DNA of 64,000 nt from Psoroptes ovis (GCA_002943765.1 PQWQ01000009.1:1860001-1924000), one strand, 5' to 3'. Shown: positions 12,576-24,629, counted from the stretch's first letter. Program-made: numbers and translations. The notes: generated by a model not told the origin, from the letters alone.

Positions 12576-12760
12576 TACAGAATTTCAAGTTTTAATTCAT
12601 AGTTTTAAAATTCAATTTCGTAGTTTTCAAATTGAATTTCAGAGTTTTCAAATTCATTTTCGTAATTTCTTGGGTTAAAATTGCATTGAAAATTACGAAA
12701 TTAAACTTTAAAACTACGAAATTCAATTCAAAAACTACGAAATTAAAATTAAAACTTGTA
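12576..12760 (-). repeat. palindromic TA element copy 17, enlarged
   Basis: 185 bp. The left arm appears to carry an extra 21-nt unit (four TTTCGTAG/TTTCAGAG-type motifs), while the right arm is shortened near AATTAAAATTAAAAC. Confidence 0.8.
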
Positions 12761-13154
12761 TTTAAAAAAACACTGGTATTAAAAAGTTTTAATGCATGTA
12801 AAATAACCGAAAATATATATATTATTATATATATTTCGTCACATTTTAAAACATTAACATTAAAAATTTTGAAACAATATATTCAGGAGAGAGAAAGAGA
12901 GAGAGAGAGATGATCATAAAAATGGTGATCCAAAATAATTAATTTTTCTTTGTGTGTGTGTGTATATTAAAAATTGGAAAATGGACTCTTGTTTTTTTTT
13001 AGGGTCTATAGTTTTGTCTATAATTTTTCGAAACGACTCTCCGAATGACTGTTTAATTTATTTTGATTACGATAAAAAAAATAAAATAAAATGTTTAATA
13101 AAACTCAAATAAATGAAAAACAAAAGAAGATTATGCATTTGAAGAAAAAAAAAA

Positions 13155-13322
13155 TACCAAGATTTAAAGTTTAAATTCAGAGTTTTAAAATTGAATTTCG
13201 TAGTTTTAAAATTAAATTTCGTAATTTTAACATTGGAAATTTGATTCAAAACTATGAAATTCAATTTTAAAACTATGAAAATTAATTGTAAAACTATGAA
13301 TTAAAACTTGAAAAAAATACTT
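13155..13322 (-). repeat. palindromic TA element copy 18
   Basis: Left TACCAAGATTTAAAG; the right terminus is degraded to AAAAATACTTGA. Confidence 0.8.
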
Positions 13323-13575
13323 GACAATTTTAATGCTGAAAAGCATTATTTTTCAGAATAATTATACTCTTCGTCCATTTGATTAATTAATAAATTTCGA
13401 TTAATTTGAAAATTTCGATGAAATCAATTTCGATAAATAAAATAAACAAAAACGAATTGAAAACAATTACTGTTAATGAATTATCACAATGAATTTGATG
13501 ATTTTCTGATCAAGTAAAATACAGAATACAAACAAAATAGGACCATATATCTCTTACAGTATTGATCAAAATTAA

Positions 13576-13725
13576 CCCTTAAAAACTCGAACGGTGAACA
13601 TCACTCACCATAAGATGTAATGCAGCAACTCGATAGGCGCCCTTCAGTCACCATTTTACATGAATGTGTGATAAATTGTCGAGCTGCTGGCTGATTTAAG
13701 CTGTAAACGCCTTGAGTGCTAAGGG
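13576..13725 (+). mobile_element. piggyBac-like MITE, complete
   Basis: 150 bp beginning CCCTTAAAAACTCG and ending GAGTGCTAAGGG, with an exact TTAA on each side (13572-13575 and 13726-13729). The interior shares long blocks with 24630-24777, such as CATAAGATGTAATGCAGCAA and GTCGAGCTGCTGGCT. Confidence 0.85.
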
Positions 13726-14256
13726 TTAAACATGAATATTATCAATAAATCATCAATAATACAAATTCGAATGCAAAACACACATTCATATATACACTCA
13801 TTCATTTGAATTCATTTAAATATGAATAGATTACATTAGATCATCTCATGCATTTATGAAATATTCAATTTGAATTATGAAAATTGAATTAATATTTGGT
13901 TGTCGGTATCATCTCTTTGTACATTCATTCATTCATTCATTCATTGTATGGGAACATATTTCCAAAAACACAAAAATGAGATACATATTCATGTTTATTC
14001 TAGGGTCTTGTTTATACAAACTTTACTATTTGTATTATAATGAATAATAACAATAACAATAACCTTATCATTATCAGTGTTATTATTACTGTATGTAATT
14101 TTGCATATCATTAAATTACATATTTTTGGGGTGCCATCAAATTACAATGATGAACACAGATACACTTTTACCAAGGAAAACAAAATTTTGAATAATAAAA
14201 AAAAAGTAAGGTTTCAATATTACACAAAGAACACAAAAAACATTGTTATTTTAAAT

Positions 14257-14421
14257 TACAGAGTTTCAAGTTTTAATTCGTAGTTTTAAAATTTAATTTC
14301 ATAGTTTTAAAGTTAAATTTCGTAGTTTTGAATGCAATTTTAACCGGTAAAATTATGAAATTAAATTTGAAAACTACGAAAATTAATTTTAAAACTACGA
14401 ATTTAAACTTTGAATCTTGTA
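14257..14421 (+). repeat. palindromic TA element copy 19
   Basis: Termini TACAGAGTTTCAAG and TGAATCTTGTA. Confidence 0.87.
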
Positions 14422-14686
14422 ACAAAAAAATACCAAAAACATGGACCAAAAACTTTTTATGTTCAAAGTTGATTTCTGGAAATGTTTCTGGAAATTTTTT
14501 TCATTGTGCATGAAATTCATTGCTAATTATCATTCAAAATTCATTGTAATTTCGAGTCAATTTTGAATAGATAATCGAGCTATTTAATAAATGAGAGAAG
14601 CGAAATCTCTTTGAATATCTAAACATAGGGACCATAGGACATGATCATAATATTTGATCAGATATTTTGGATCAAATTGATCCATA

Positions 14687-14852
14687 TACAAGGTTTCAAG
14701 TTTAAATTCGTAGTTTTAAAATTAATTTTCATAGTTTTCAAGTTGATTTTCGTAGTTTTCGATGCAATTTTAAACCGGGAAAATACGAAATTCAATTCAA
14801 AAACTACGAAAATCAATTTTAAAACTACGAATTAAAACTTTAAACCTTTGTA
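14687..14852 (+). repeat. palindromic TA element copy 20
   Basis: Termini TACAAGGTTTCAAG and AAACCTTTGTA. Confidence 0.88.
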
Positions 14853-15816
14853 AAATTTTGGAAAATATGAATTAAATTAACGATTGGATAATGCATTCTC
14901 ATATATCAAATTTGATTCAAAACATAGATTAACAGTGACCAAAATAAGTGGAAGATAATCATGAGATCAGATTGATAATGGATTAAATACAGTCTATGAG
15001 AAAGGATTGTTTATGTTTCTAGGTTCATGTTCAAATGCTGGGGTCATTCATTCAGTAGTGATTGGATTTAATTCAACAATCATTCATTCATTACATACAT
15101 TTGTTCATAATCTTACTGGTTCAAACTCATTTCACTCATCTTGGCAAAACTAATCTATCGAAATTTTTGAAAAAAATAAAGATCTACTTACCCCCCCTTT
15201 GATACCCAACATTATTCTTGACATTCGAAAAATTCTCACAAGATTGAAACATCACCAAAGGATTAATTATTTATCACCATTTAGTTTCGAATAGTTTTCA
15301 ATTAGTCGAAACAAAGATTAATTCAGATTTGATTCATTTACATTGTTTTGGTCAATTTTTGATAGGGTAAGACCTTGAAAAGATGATTAAAAACACAATT
15401 AAAATAATGGTAAATATTCAAAGGTAACAAACTTACCTGTTGTTCAAAGGTCCAAAGGTACAAATGCGAAATTCAAAGGTATTGATTGATCTTGGGTATT
15501 TATACCCCTAGTAATTAATCAAATTAAATTAATTTATGATCAACAAATGACCATGAGTCATACATTGACTCTGATACACATATCACTATGATCAAATTGA
15601 TATTAATTCTTTGATTATTGATTTGATTACTCATAATTCACCATTTTTAATTTTCAAAAATCGAAAAAAAACAAGCAAGAACAAAGGATTCAAAATGAGC
15701 TCACTGCTCATTCATATATTGAAAACAAAAGCCTTTGTTTGGCTTTGTTATTTGCGCGCTCAAAATATTTATAGCTGGCTGTGTTAGCCTATTCACAAAT
15801 GATGTACGCAAATTTT

Positions 15817-15986
15817 TACAGTGTTTCAATGTTTTAATTTCGAGGATTTTTTAAATTGATTTTCGTAGTTTTCAAGTTGAATTTCGTAATTTTATCGTTT
15901 AAAATTGCATTCAAAACTACGAAATTCAACTTGAAAATTATGAAAATTAGTTTTAAAACTTTGAATAAAAACATTGAAACCCTGTA
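15817..15986 (-). repeat. palindromic TA element copy 21
   Basis: Termini TACAGTGTTTCAATG and ATTGAAACCCTGTA. The outer arms share the unusual CAATG/CATTG, a paired change. Confidence 0.88.
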
Positions 15987-16290
15987 TCAACATCATTAAG
16001 CAGCAGCAGCAAAAACGATCAAAATACAAGGCCATTGGCTGTTGGAATTTCGGGATTATTATTTAGAAATTTTATTTGATTCATGGGTTTGAATATTTGA
16101 ATTGATTGAATAACTTTGTTTACCCATTTATTTTCATTTTTTTCTCTTTCAAAAATAGTGATTTTATACATGAATGATCCTTGGAAATCTGAAAAACCAT
16201 CAAAGAAAAATAAAGCATCTGATAATCGAACCATTTGATTTTTAAGAAAATTATACAGATTCATTCATATAAAAATCAATTTATCATCAA

Positions 16291-18989
16291 ATGGCAAATG
16301 AACAAGAATCATATCATTTACGTTTGGTTACATTAGGAGCAACGAATACTGGAAAAAGTTCCATACTTAAAGTTTGTTCCCATATAAAAATGAAATATAA
16401 TTCGATTTATTTTGTTTACATGGATTTCAAGTTTTAATTCGTAGATTTAAAATTTAATTTCGTAGTTTTCAAATTAAATTTCGTAATTTTAAATGTAATT
16501 CTGAATGGTAAAATTACGAAATTCAATTTGAAAATTATGAAAATTAATTTCAAAACTACGAATTAAAACTTGAAATTCTGTATTTTTGAATTTTTTAAAT
16601 TTCTTAAATAATTTTTTCTTTAAATTCTTCCATTTCAGAGATTTTTATTCAATACCTATACCGATAAACATCGGCCAACAATCGAAGATTTATTTACCAA
16701 AGATTTTTCATTCGGTACTGTTTATCTTAAGGTAAATATACATGTGTCAATTTGCCCTGTATATTTGCCTTGTACTTATCTTAACTATTTCTTATTTTCT
16801 TGCATGTTAAATAAACAAATAATTCCATCATTTTGAAGGTCGATTTTTTGGATACCGAAGGATCAATGCAATTTCCAGCCATGAGACGATTATCGATAAC
16901 GAATGCTAATGCATTTCTACTTGTGTATAGGTATGTACTTGACCATATTCTTAATGTTTATATATATTTCGAATCCAATAAGCTATAGCTATAGTTATTT
17001 AGTTAGTAAGCTATAGTTTTATTTTGTCATAATTTCAATAATGAACTTGTACCCTTGATTGTATGCATGCATCATGATAATCAAATCAATTTTATTTCGT
17101 TTAATTCTTATAATTATCATTTGATAATATCTATCAGTGCCAAATAGAAACAAACAAGAAAACAAATGAATGCTATTAATCGTGTTTACAAGGTTTTAAA
17201 AGTTTAAATTCATAGTTTTAAAATTAATTTTCGTAGTTTTTGAGTTAAATTTCGTAATTTCATCATTCAAAATTGCATTCAAAACTACGAAATTCAACTT
17301 GAAAACTATGAAATTCAATTGCAAAACTACGAATTAAAACTTTAAAAACCCTGTAATCAAGATTATCATTGAGCATAAACAAACGAAAAAAACAAAACAA
17401 AAGTTTTCTTTGAGCTTTTGAATTGTGACATTAAGCTAAGCACTGAGTTCACTAAAATCATTATTAAAAGTATTAACTCTTGCATATTGCACTAGTCACT
17501 AATATTAGTTTGTCCGATAAGTTCTTGTTGATTTTCTCATGATTCACTACGATATAATCGGCCAAAACTTTTCGGACAACCCTAAATAGATATGCATACA
17601 AATCAAAATTAAATTTGATTTAATGTTTGTGTGATTCACAATTTGATTATAATCTTATTTATTTATTATTATTATTTTATATAAAACAATAGTATCGATA
17701 GTGAATCATCATTCGAAATAATTAAACAATGTATGGAAGAAATCAAGGAAATAAGATCAGATTTTCAGGTAAGTTTTTCGTTTTTTTGAAATATTTGATT
17801 ACATGATTATCATCATCATTATTATTTATCAATGATTATCATTATTATTGTATTATCTTTGTAAACAGAAATATTTTCATTTTCCATCATCCACAAGGTT
17901 TCAAGTTTAAATTCGTAGTTTTAAAATTGAATTTCGTAGTTTTCAAGTTGATTTTCGTAATTTCACTGTTTAAAATTGTATTCAAAACTACGAAATTAAA
18001 TTTTAAAACTACGAAAATTAACTGCAAAACTACGAATTAAAACTTGAAACTTATGTAAGCCAAATGTAAGATAAATCTTCTATTTTCTGTTTATTCTGTT
18101 TCATAATAATAATAATAATGATCATCATGATGATCACATCCTAATGAGCAAAATGTGTTTATTATTATTATTCTTAGTAGTTTAATCTTTCGTTTTGAAG
18201 GTTTTCTAAGATTATACGTTTGTTGTAGTGCAAAATTCCTGTGAATAATTTGGCCCAAAATAAATTTATTATTATTTCAATTATTCATTCTATTTATTTA
18301 TTAGGTTGTCCAATAAGTTCTTGTCGATTTTGTCATAACTCCCCGACGATATAATCGGCTAAAACTTTTCGGACAACCTAATAAATGGATCAAAATGGAT
18401 ATTCATTCCATGATTTCTTAGTTGTGCCAATATTTTTCATCTCCTTAAAGAAAATATTCTTGAATTCTTAGTTGGGCCATTATTCTTCATCTCCTTAAAG
18501 AAAATATTCTTTGAAATTTTCCTCATTGAAATTTGATGATTTTGTAAATAAATGAATTGAAATATGAAACAATAAAAGATGTCTCATGGAATTCATGGGA
18601 CATTCTTTGAACGATTTGAATAGAATAGAATATATCACCATCCATCCATTTAGAATATTTGTCAAATATGAAATGAATCGATTCGAATAATTTAACCAAA
18701 AATGCCTTTGAGCTATTCGAACAATACAATATTTAGGAATTCTTGAATTTCAAAATTATATGAATATTAACATTTTTTTTCACAAGATTTCAAGTTTTAA
18801 TTCGTAGTTTTAAAATTCAATTTCATAGTTTTAAAGTTGAATTTCATAGTTTTAAATGTGATTTTATACAGGAAAATTACGAAATTCAACTTTAAAACTA
18901 CGAAAATTAATTTTAAAACTCTGAATTAAAACTTGAAAAACCCTGTATATTGAAAAATAAAAGGTTTCAAAACATACGGATATGATGTA

Positions 18990-19022
<33 letters not shown>

Positions 19023-21580
19023 TGTTACAAATCTCAATCGTTGAAGCGATTGTGTTCTTCTGGCATTACCATTCAATGATGATGACAAAAAACCAAAAAC
19101 ATATGTTGTTTTTAGGTTGTTTAGGTTGTAAAGTTGTTGGTTTTTGACAAATTTCAAATATTTGAAATTTGCCAAAAAAAAAATATCCTTTCACCACACA
19201 TATTTCGTGGGACCAAGGCCTTTCATTTTGACAAGTTTATGGATTTTTCAAATGAAAAAAAAATATGTTTTTACAAGGTTTTTGGAGTTTTAATTCGTAG
19301 TTTTGAAATTAATTTTCGTTGTTTTCAAGTTGAATTTCGTAGTTTTACCATGTTAAAATTGCATTCAAAACTACGAAATTAAATTTTAAAACTATGAAAA
19401 TTAACTGCAAAACTACGAATTAAAACTTTAAATATCCTGTATTTTAATTTATTTCACACACACACAAACAAATGAATGAATGTTCTTTGACAAACGAATA
19501 TCTTTGCTTGTCAAATTCATTTTCAAATCAATGAAATTGATTTGAAATTGGAATTTATTTATAACCAATATTTCTTTTGATGAAGAATTTTTGAACCAAA
19601 ATGATATTCGAATGTTAAACAAACAAGCACATCACATTGTATATGATCTATATTCATTTTACAGAATGTTTAAAGTTTAAATTCAGGTTTTTAAAATTCA
19701 ATTTCGTAGTTTTAGAGTTGAATTTCGTAATTATACAGTTGAAAATTGCATTCAAAACTACGAAATCGAATTTTAAAACTATGAAATTGAATTTTAAAAC
19801 TACGAATTAAAGCTTGAAATCTCTGTATTAAAATTTTTTCTAATTTTTCCAAAGAAAAATGTTTCGAAATTTAATTTTCAAAATTAAAAAGTAATATACT
19901 TGAAAATTGGAGAATTTTGAAGAATTTTCACTTATTCTCATTGAATTTGAATTCTTCTTAAAGCATTTTCCTTAAAGAATCGTATCATTCATTTCTGTGT
20001 GTTTTATTTTTCGAAGACTTATTCTCATTGATCATATACGAGCGAACATATGCACGAATCTTAGTGATTCACATTTTCATGTATTAGGGTTGTCCGAAAA
20101 GTTTTTGCCGATTATATCGTAGGGAATCAATGATAAAATTGGCCACAACTTATCGGACAACCTAAAATATGATCATTAGAATTTTTGCCATTTCAAAAAT
20201 TTCGCTGCTTTCTGTGATTCTTAGAATCTTGAATCAAAATTAATGAAAATGAAATAAGAAAAAGTAATGATAATGATAATAAATAATAAGAAATGATGTT
20301 TCTTTGAGAAATGAAAATTGATGAATGAAATGTATTTGAAGATGATGAACCAATTTATAGGGGGTTTCAAGTTTTAATTCGTAGTTTTGCATTTAATTTT
20401 CATAGTTTTAAAGTTGAATTTCGTAGTTTTGTAAGTAATTTTTAACGGAGAAATTACGAAATTAAAGTTTAAAACTATGAAAATTAATTGCAAAACTACG
20501 AATTAAAACTTTTGAAAACCTCTTGTAAGAATCTAATTAATTTTCTTTAATTTTCTTTGATTTCATTTTTTTTTCATTTAATGAAAACCAAATTATGTAT
20601 TATTCGTTATTATTTGGCGATCAAATATAATTGAAATCTTTTCGTGTGTGTGTGTGTGTGTGTACACTCGATCAAAAAATAATGATGACGATTGGCCCCA
20701 TTAGGAAGTGCCTATAGTATTCGTTGGTAATAAACAAGATCTTGATTGTGAACTAAAACGTCGTGTACCGAAAGAAAATGTTGCTGAATGGATTTATTGT
20801 GAACAACCTAAATTGCGTGCAAAGGTAATTATTTTATTTTTCTTTATTTTTTCTATTTTTTGAAATAATTAATTAATTACAAGGTTTCAAGTTTTAATTC
20901 AGAGTTTTGCAATTAATTTTCGTAGTTTTGAATATGAATTTCGTAATTTCATCGTTTAAAATTGCATTAAAAATTACGAAATTCAACTTGAAAACTATGA
21001 AAATTAATTGCAAAACTCTGAATTAAAACTTGAAATCCTGTATTTTTTCATATCTAATTGATTCTAATTACAATTCATTCATTTATTCATTTAGTTAATG
21101 GAATGTTCAGCAAAAAATAATCAAAATATCAAAGAAATATTTCGTACATTTCAACAGTTATCACGTATACCGATGCTCGATGCTGAAGGATTGAAAAGAC
21201 GTTCATCAGCACAAGCACGTGTACAAGATTCACGACGAAAATTTGTCGGTACTAATCTGTTAAGTCCTAGCCATGCGGCCACCAACAATAATAATGATAA
21301 TAATAACAATAATAATCATTATCCAAATGCCAATAACAATAACCTTAACAATAATAACATGTCAATCAATACGAGCAATAGTTACAATCAGTTATCTGGG
21401 GCTATAACCTCATCAATGATGAAAACAAATCAATCAATGCGTTTAAATCATACCGCTACAACAACAACAACGACGCTTACATCGAAGACTACAAATAAAC
21501 CACGTAGCCGTTCGCTGATAAGGCGAACATCGAAAAAATTTAAAAATAAAGAAGATGCTGATGATTGTTCAGTACAATGA
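16291..21580 (+). CDS. Ras-family small GTPase, Rhes/DiRas-like
   Basis: Exons 16291-16371, 16639-16731, 16839-16930, 17693-17768, 20705-20824 and 21095-21580 give 315 residues in one frame with GT-AG junctions. The P-loop GATNTGKS (16-23) has Thr and Asn where Ras has Gly12-Gly13. Switch I Thr is T41. Switch II DTEGSMQFPAMRRLSI (63-78) lacks the catalytic Gln61 and resembles Rhes/Dexras1 and DiRas. The NKQD and CSAK base-recognition motifs are intact. The end, CSVQ, is a farnesyl-type CaaX box, implying membrane anchoring. A C-terminal tail of about 130 residues is Asn/Thr-rich, then basic (PRSRSLIRRTSKKFK). Inference: a slow-hydrolysing, membrane-bound signalling GTPase. Introns 1, 3, 4 and 5 carry hairpin elements; intron 4 (2.9 kb) holds five. 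The exact subfamily is uncertain. Confidence 0.87.
16417..16582 (+). repeat. palindromic TA element copy 22 (GTPase intron 1)
   Basis: Termini TACATGGATTTC and AAATTCTGTA. Removing it would leave an intron of about 100 bp. Confidence 0.87.
17187..17355 (-). repeat. palindromic TA element copy 23 (GTPase intron 3)
   Basis: Termini TACAAGGTTTTAAAAG and AAAAACCCTGTA. Confidence 0.88.
17505..17586. mobile_element. mariner-type MITE copy d (GTPase intron 3)
   Basis: TTAGTTTGTCCGATAAGTTC paired with ACTTTTCGGACAACCCTAA. The interior TCATGATTCACTACGATATA matches copies c and h. Confidence 0.83.
17891..18056 (-). repeat. palindromic TA element copy 24 (GTPase intron 4)
   Basis: The left end CCACAAGGTTTC has lost the TA; the right end is AAACTTATGTA. 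Confidence 0.84.
18301..18381. mobile_element. mariner-type MITE copy e (GTPase intron 4)
   Basis: TTAGGTTGTCCAATAAGTTC and ACTTTTCGGACAACCTAA, with an interior CCCCGACGATATAATCGGC. Confidence 0.84.
18779..18947 (+). repeat. palindromic TA element copy 25 (GTPase intron 4)
   Basis: Left CACAAGATTTCAAG, right AAAACCCTGTA. Confidence 0.86.
18994..19021 (+). repeat. GT microsatellite
   Basis: About 13 GT dinucleotides in intron 4 of the GTPase gene. A second tract lies at 20644-20663 near the same intron's acceptor. Confidence 0.95.
19272..19441 (-). repeat. palindromic TA element copy 26 (GTPase intron 4)
   Basis: Termini TACAAGGTTTTTGG and AAATATCCTGTA. Confidence 0.86.
19660..19827 (-). 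repeat. palindromic TA element copy 27 (GTPase intron 4)
   Basis: Termini TACAGAATGTTTAAAG and GAAATCTCTGTA. Confidence 0.87.
20084..20165. mobile_element. mariner-type MITE copy f (GTPase intron 4)
   Basis: TTAGGGTTGTCCGAAAAG and CTTATCGGACAACCTAA. The asymmetric interior (ATATCGTAGGGAATCAATGA) is reversed relative to copies c and d. Confidence 0.84.
20356..20527 (+). repeat. palindromic TA element copy 28 (GTPase intron 4)
   Basis: Begins TATAGGGGGTTTC and ends AAACCTCTTGTA. Confidence 0.84.
20644..20663 (+). repeat. GT microsatellite
   Basis: About ten GT dinucleotides, 40 bp before the acceptor of GTPase exon 5. Confidence 0.9.
20878..21042 (-). repeat. palindromic TA element copy 29 (GTPase intron 5)
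   Basis: Termini TACAAGGTTTCAAG and AAATCCTGTA, in a 270-bp intron. Confidence 0.88.
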
Positions 21581-21597
21581 TCAATGATAATGATCCA

Positions 21598-21725
21598 AAA
21601 AGGGTTTCACAAAGTTTTAATTCATAATTTTAAAATTGAATTTCGTAATTTTACCATTTGAAATTCCATCGAAAACTACGAAAATCAATTTTAAAACTAC
21701 GAATTAAAACTTGAAAAACCTTGTA
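21598..21725 (-). repeat. palindromic TA element copy 30, short form
   Basis: About 126 bp with only two 21-nt units per arm. It starts 18 bp after the GTPase stop codon, so it probably lies in the 3' UTR. Confidence 0.82.
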
Positions 21726-21941
21726 TTAAACATTCAGACAATACATTTAAATTTCATTTTATTCCATTCAATCGATTCAATATTCAATTCAATCAAACAA
21801 AATAACGCTTAAACAATTGTCTCTCTCTCTCATTGGTCTTATTTGATTGATTGAACATTAATCAATCAATCAAATATTTTACATGATAATTTTATGAATT
21901 ATTTTTTTCTTCGGTTTCTTTCATATCCATTTATTATTATT

Positions 21942-22185
21942 TTAGGTTGTCCGAAAAGTTCTATTCGATTTTCTTATACAGAATTTCAAGTTTTAATTCA
22001 GAGTTTTGAAATTAATTTTCATAGTTTTCAAATTAAATTTCGTAATTTTGAATGCAATTTTGAACCGTAAAATTACGAAATTTAATTCAAAAACTATGAA
22101 AATTAATTTCAAAACCCCGAATTAAAACTTGAAACGCTGTAATTCCTTACGGGATATAATCGGCCAAAACTTTTCGGACAACCTC
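21942..22185. mobile_element. mariner-type MITE copy g, split by a hairpin element
   Basis: Left part TTAGGTTGTCCGAAAAGTTC to GATTTTCTTA; right part ATTCCTTACGGGATATAATC to CGGACAACCTCA. The palindromic copy at 21976-22141 sits between them. The rejoined halves align with copies c and h. Confidence 0.85.
21976..22141 (+). repeat. palindromic TA element copy 31, nested
   Basis: CAGAATTTCAAG...CTTGAAACGCTG, flanked by TA on both sides and inserted into the centre of mariner MITE copy g. This makes it younger than that MITE. Confidence 0.9.
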
Positions 22186-22407
22186 AATAATATTTTTAAA
22201 TTCTTTTAAATAATAATTTTGTTTGCCTCAAATTCAATTCAATTGTTTTTTGTTATTTTTAATTCAAATTCAATTCAAAATGTGTTATCTTTTATTAAAG
22301 CCAAAACAAATAAAATAAAAAAAAATCCTTGATCAAAATTTGTTTCAAACTGTTCCAAATGATGATTCAATTCATTTCGAATTAAATCAAATAATATTTC
22401 AAAAATA

Positions 22408-22488
22408 TTAGATTGTCCGATAAGTTCTCGCCGATTTTCTCATGATTTCCTACGAATATAATAGGCAAGAACTTATCGGACAACCCCC
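22408..22488. mobile_element. mariner-type MITE copy h
   Basis: TTAGATTGTCCGATAAGTTC paired with GAACTTATCGGACAACCC. The interior CTCATGATTTCCTACG is the intact reference for the split copies. Confidence 0.84.
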
Positions 22489-22830
22489 GAATAAATAAAT
22501 AAAAAACAATCAAATCCAAGCTTTCAAATCTCATTTTGAAAAAAAAGGATTTGATTTGTTCGATTTGATTTGATTTGTTCGATTTGTTTGTGTACCCTAC
22601 GAGAATACCCTACGGTATAATTTTTTTTTTTTGAATCATTATTTAGGATCAATTCTTTGGTATAATAAATTCTGGGTATACCCCTGTATTTTTTTTTTTT
22701 TTCATTATTTTCTACGGTACATGTTGATCCATTGTTTGTTTTTGTATTCTTTGTCCCGATTCGATTTTGATCGATTCCAAGCGATTTTCCCTTTATATCA
22801 TCCCAAATAAGGACAAATCAAATTATATTT

Positions 22831-22906
22831 GGCTGTCCAAAAAGTTTTTGCTGATTTTCCAATGATTTTCTATGCAAAAACCAGTGAAAACTTTTCGGAC
22901 AACATT
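22831..22906. mobile_element. mariner-type MITE copy i, diverged
   Basis: TTGGCTGTCCAAAAAGTTTT paired with AAAACTTTTCGGACAACAT. Outer bases are degraded. Confidence 0.72.
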
Positions 22907-23447
22907 TGAATTTTTTTTTTCTTTTTTTTTTTCGATTGAAAGGATTTTGATTAGAAAATTCAATTCAATTTTGACGATATGCAAATATTTTTTTCATCAA
23001 AATGTCTGATTGATTATTATTTTGAGTGTAATATGTGCGTGTGTAGGGTTTAAGGTGTTTGTTTGTTTATTCAATTCAATTCAAGGCTTAGACCTTGAAT
23101 CAAAATGCAAAAAAATTGAACCGAAATACAGGGTCTCCACACACAGATCCATTTTGGTAAAATTGAACCATAATAAAGCTGCTATTGGCGCATGGGAGAA
23201 GATCCCTATGCGACCAGTCTAAGGCCCATTAATCACATTTCGAAATATGTGCGCCGTTGTCGCATTCAAATTAAATGTTTGTGATTCAAAGGTTCAACAA
23301 TTTTGAACAGGCTTCCATCTAACGGATTATTTAATTACAAGTTTAATTTATTTAAAGGTAAAGGGTTTTGTTGTTTTTTAAAAATTTCTTTAAATGTTCA
23401 AATGTGTTTTGTTTGTTTGTGTTAATTAAGTTAAGTTTCTTAAAATT

Positions 23448-23871
23448 TCAAATGATTTGATCAACCGAATTATTATTATTTGCTGTATTTTTCAATGTTG
23501 TTCCCGATGATTTGGTCGTTGTTATCATTGCCGGTATCATACGATTAAGACAAATGGTAAGTATTAATAGTAATCCTATCAAAAATAATGCAACACCAAT
23601 GATTAATGCTGTGTATTCTTTGGTAAATCTTTCCACGGCCATTGTCGTTGTCGTCGGCCATGTTATTGTGGTTAAGGATTTATGATGATTATTCAAATTA
23701 TTCAAAACAATGATGCTTCGATTATTGTTGATTGCCATCTAAATTACAGGTGAATAAATTGAAAATTTCAAATTTCAAAGGTTATAGATCAGTAAGAATA
23801 CTTATCATATGATTCCATACCTTGGTCAAATGATCATATAATTCACTGCTGTGATCGTTTTCGAATGGCAT
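23448..23871 (-). CDS. small single-pass membrane protein, unknown family
   Basis: Two exons on the minus strand: 23871-23821 (17 codons, MPFENDHSSELYDHLTK) and 23738-23448. They join in phase through a GT-AG intron of 82 bp to give 113 residues. After a hydrophilic, Thr-rich N-terminal half, one strong transmembrane segment (roughly 62-83, YTALIIGVALFLIGLLLILT) precedes a short Thr/Asn-rich tail. There is no signal peptide. I do not recognise the family. A TTTACAG acceptor near 24087 on the same strand suggests the 5' UTR exon extends upstream. Support comes from the membrane segment and the clean junction, so it remains tentative. Confidence 0.55.
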
Positions 23872-24629
23872 TTCTATTTTTCTCTTGGGGCCTCTTTGAA
23901 TGTTCTTTGGTTGATTTGTTTGTTCCACGCATATTTATTCTAATTCGACTCAAATTAAATTATCGAATTTTCTTATTTTTCCAAAAAATTCAAATCAATA
24001 ACCTTAATAATTGCGATCATTGATTGATTATTATTGGATAAAATTTCGAGATCGAATCCTTTTTCCTGTTCAAGGTTTTCCACCTGTAAAAAAAAGTGGT
24101 AAATAATCAAATAGACCACCAAGCATGAATGATATTTGTGTTTCACTCACACAACAAAGGTAGGCATATAACGCTTTGTGTCTTATGCATTCAATGTGTG
24201 CGGTATTTTTTTAATATTTCGACACCAAAACTTCGAGCTTTGTGATGAAAAATGTAAAAGGGTTTATACCTCAAACATTTGAGAATAAATCTGTTAATCT
24301 TTTGTGGCCAAAAATCGGCACGATTCATTGAAAATTGTATTGTTTGATTACAATAAATTATGATCATCATTTGCACAAATAGTTAAGGCTTAAAATGCTT
24401 GAAAAAATAGCATACAAATCAAATATACATAAATACACATATAAACAAATATTAATCATGAAACTAATTTGTTTTATTTTTTTTTTTATTTAATGGTTAA
24501 ATTAAATCGAGTGAATACAATTAATATATGATTTAAAACAAGTCTATGATTCAACATCGTAATAATATGTATTAATTAATAAATGATGATGATTGGTCAC
24601 ATTTGTTAATTTATTTAATTCAATTTTAA

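Larger units (their letters stand above)
1..16290. other. gene-free, repeat-rich intergenic region
   Basis: I see no exon with convincing splice sites or recognisable protein similarity in these 16 kb. The region holds 20 full-length and one half copy of the palindromic TA-flanked element, three mariner MITEs, two piggyBac MITEs, two hAT-like MITEs, a 9-bp tandem array, CAA/AAC microsatellites near 8322-8340 and 8668-8702, and a poly-T run near 7669-7689. ORFs here are short and mostly read through hairpin copies. Confidence 0.8.
21581..23447. other. intergenic, repeats only
   Basis: Between the GTPase stop and the convergent small membrane protein gene. It holds a short hairpin copy, an intact-plus-nested repeat pair and two more mariner MITEs. 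No credible exon; a 70-residue ORF at 23010-23222 has no family resemblance or splice support. Confidence 0.7.
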
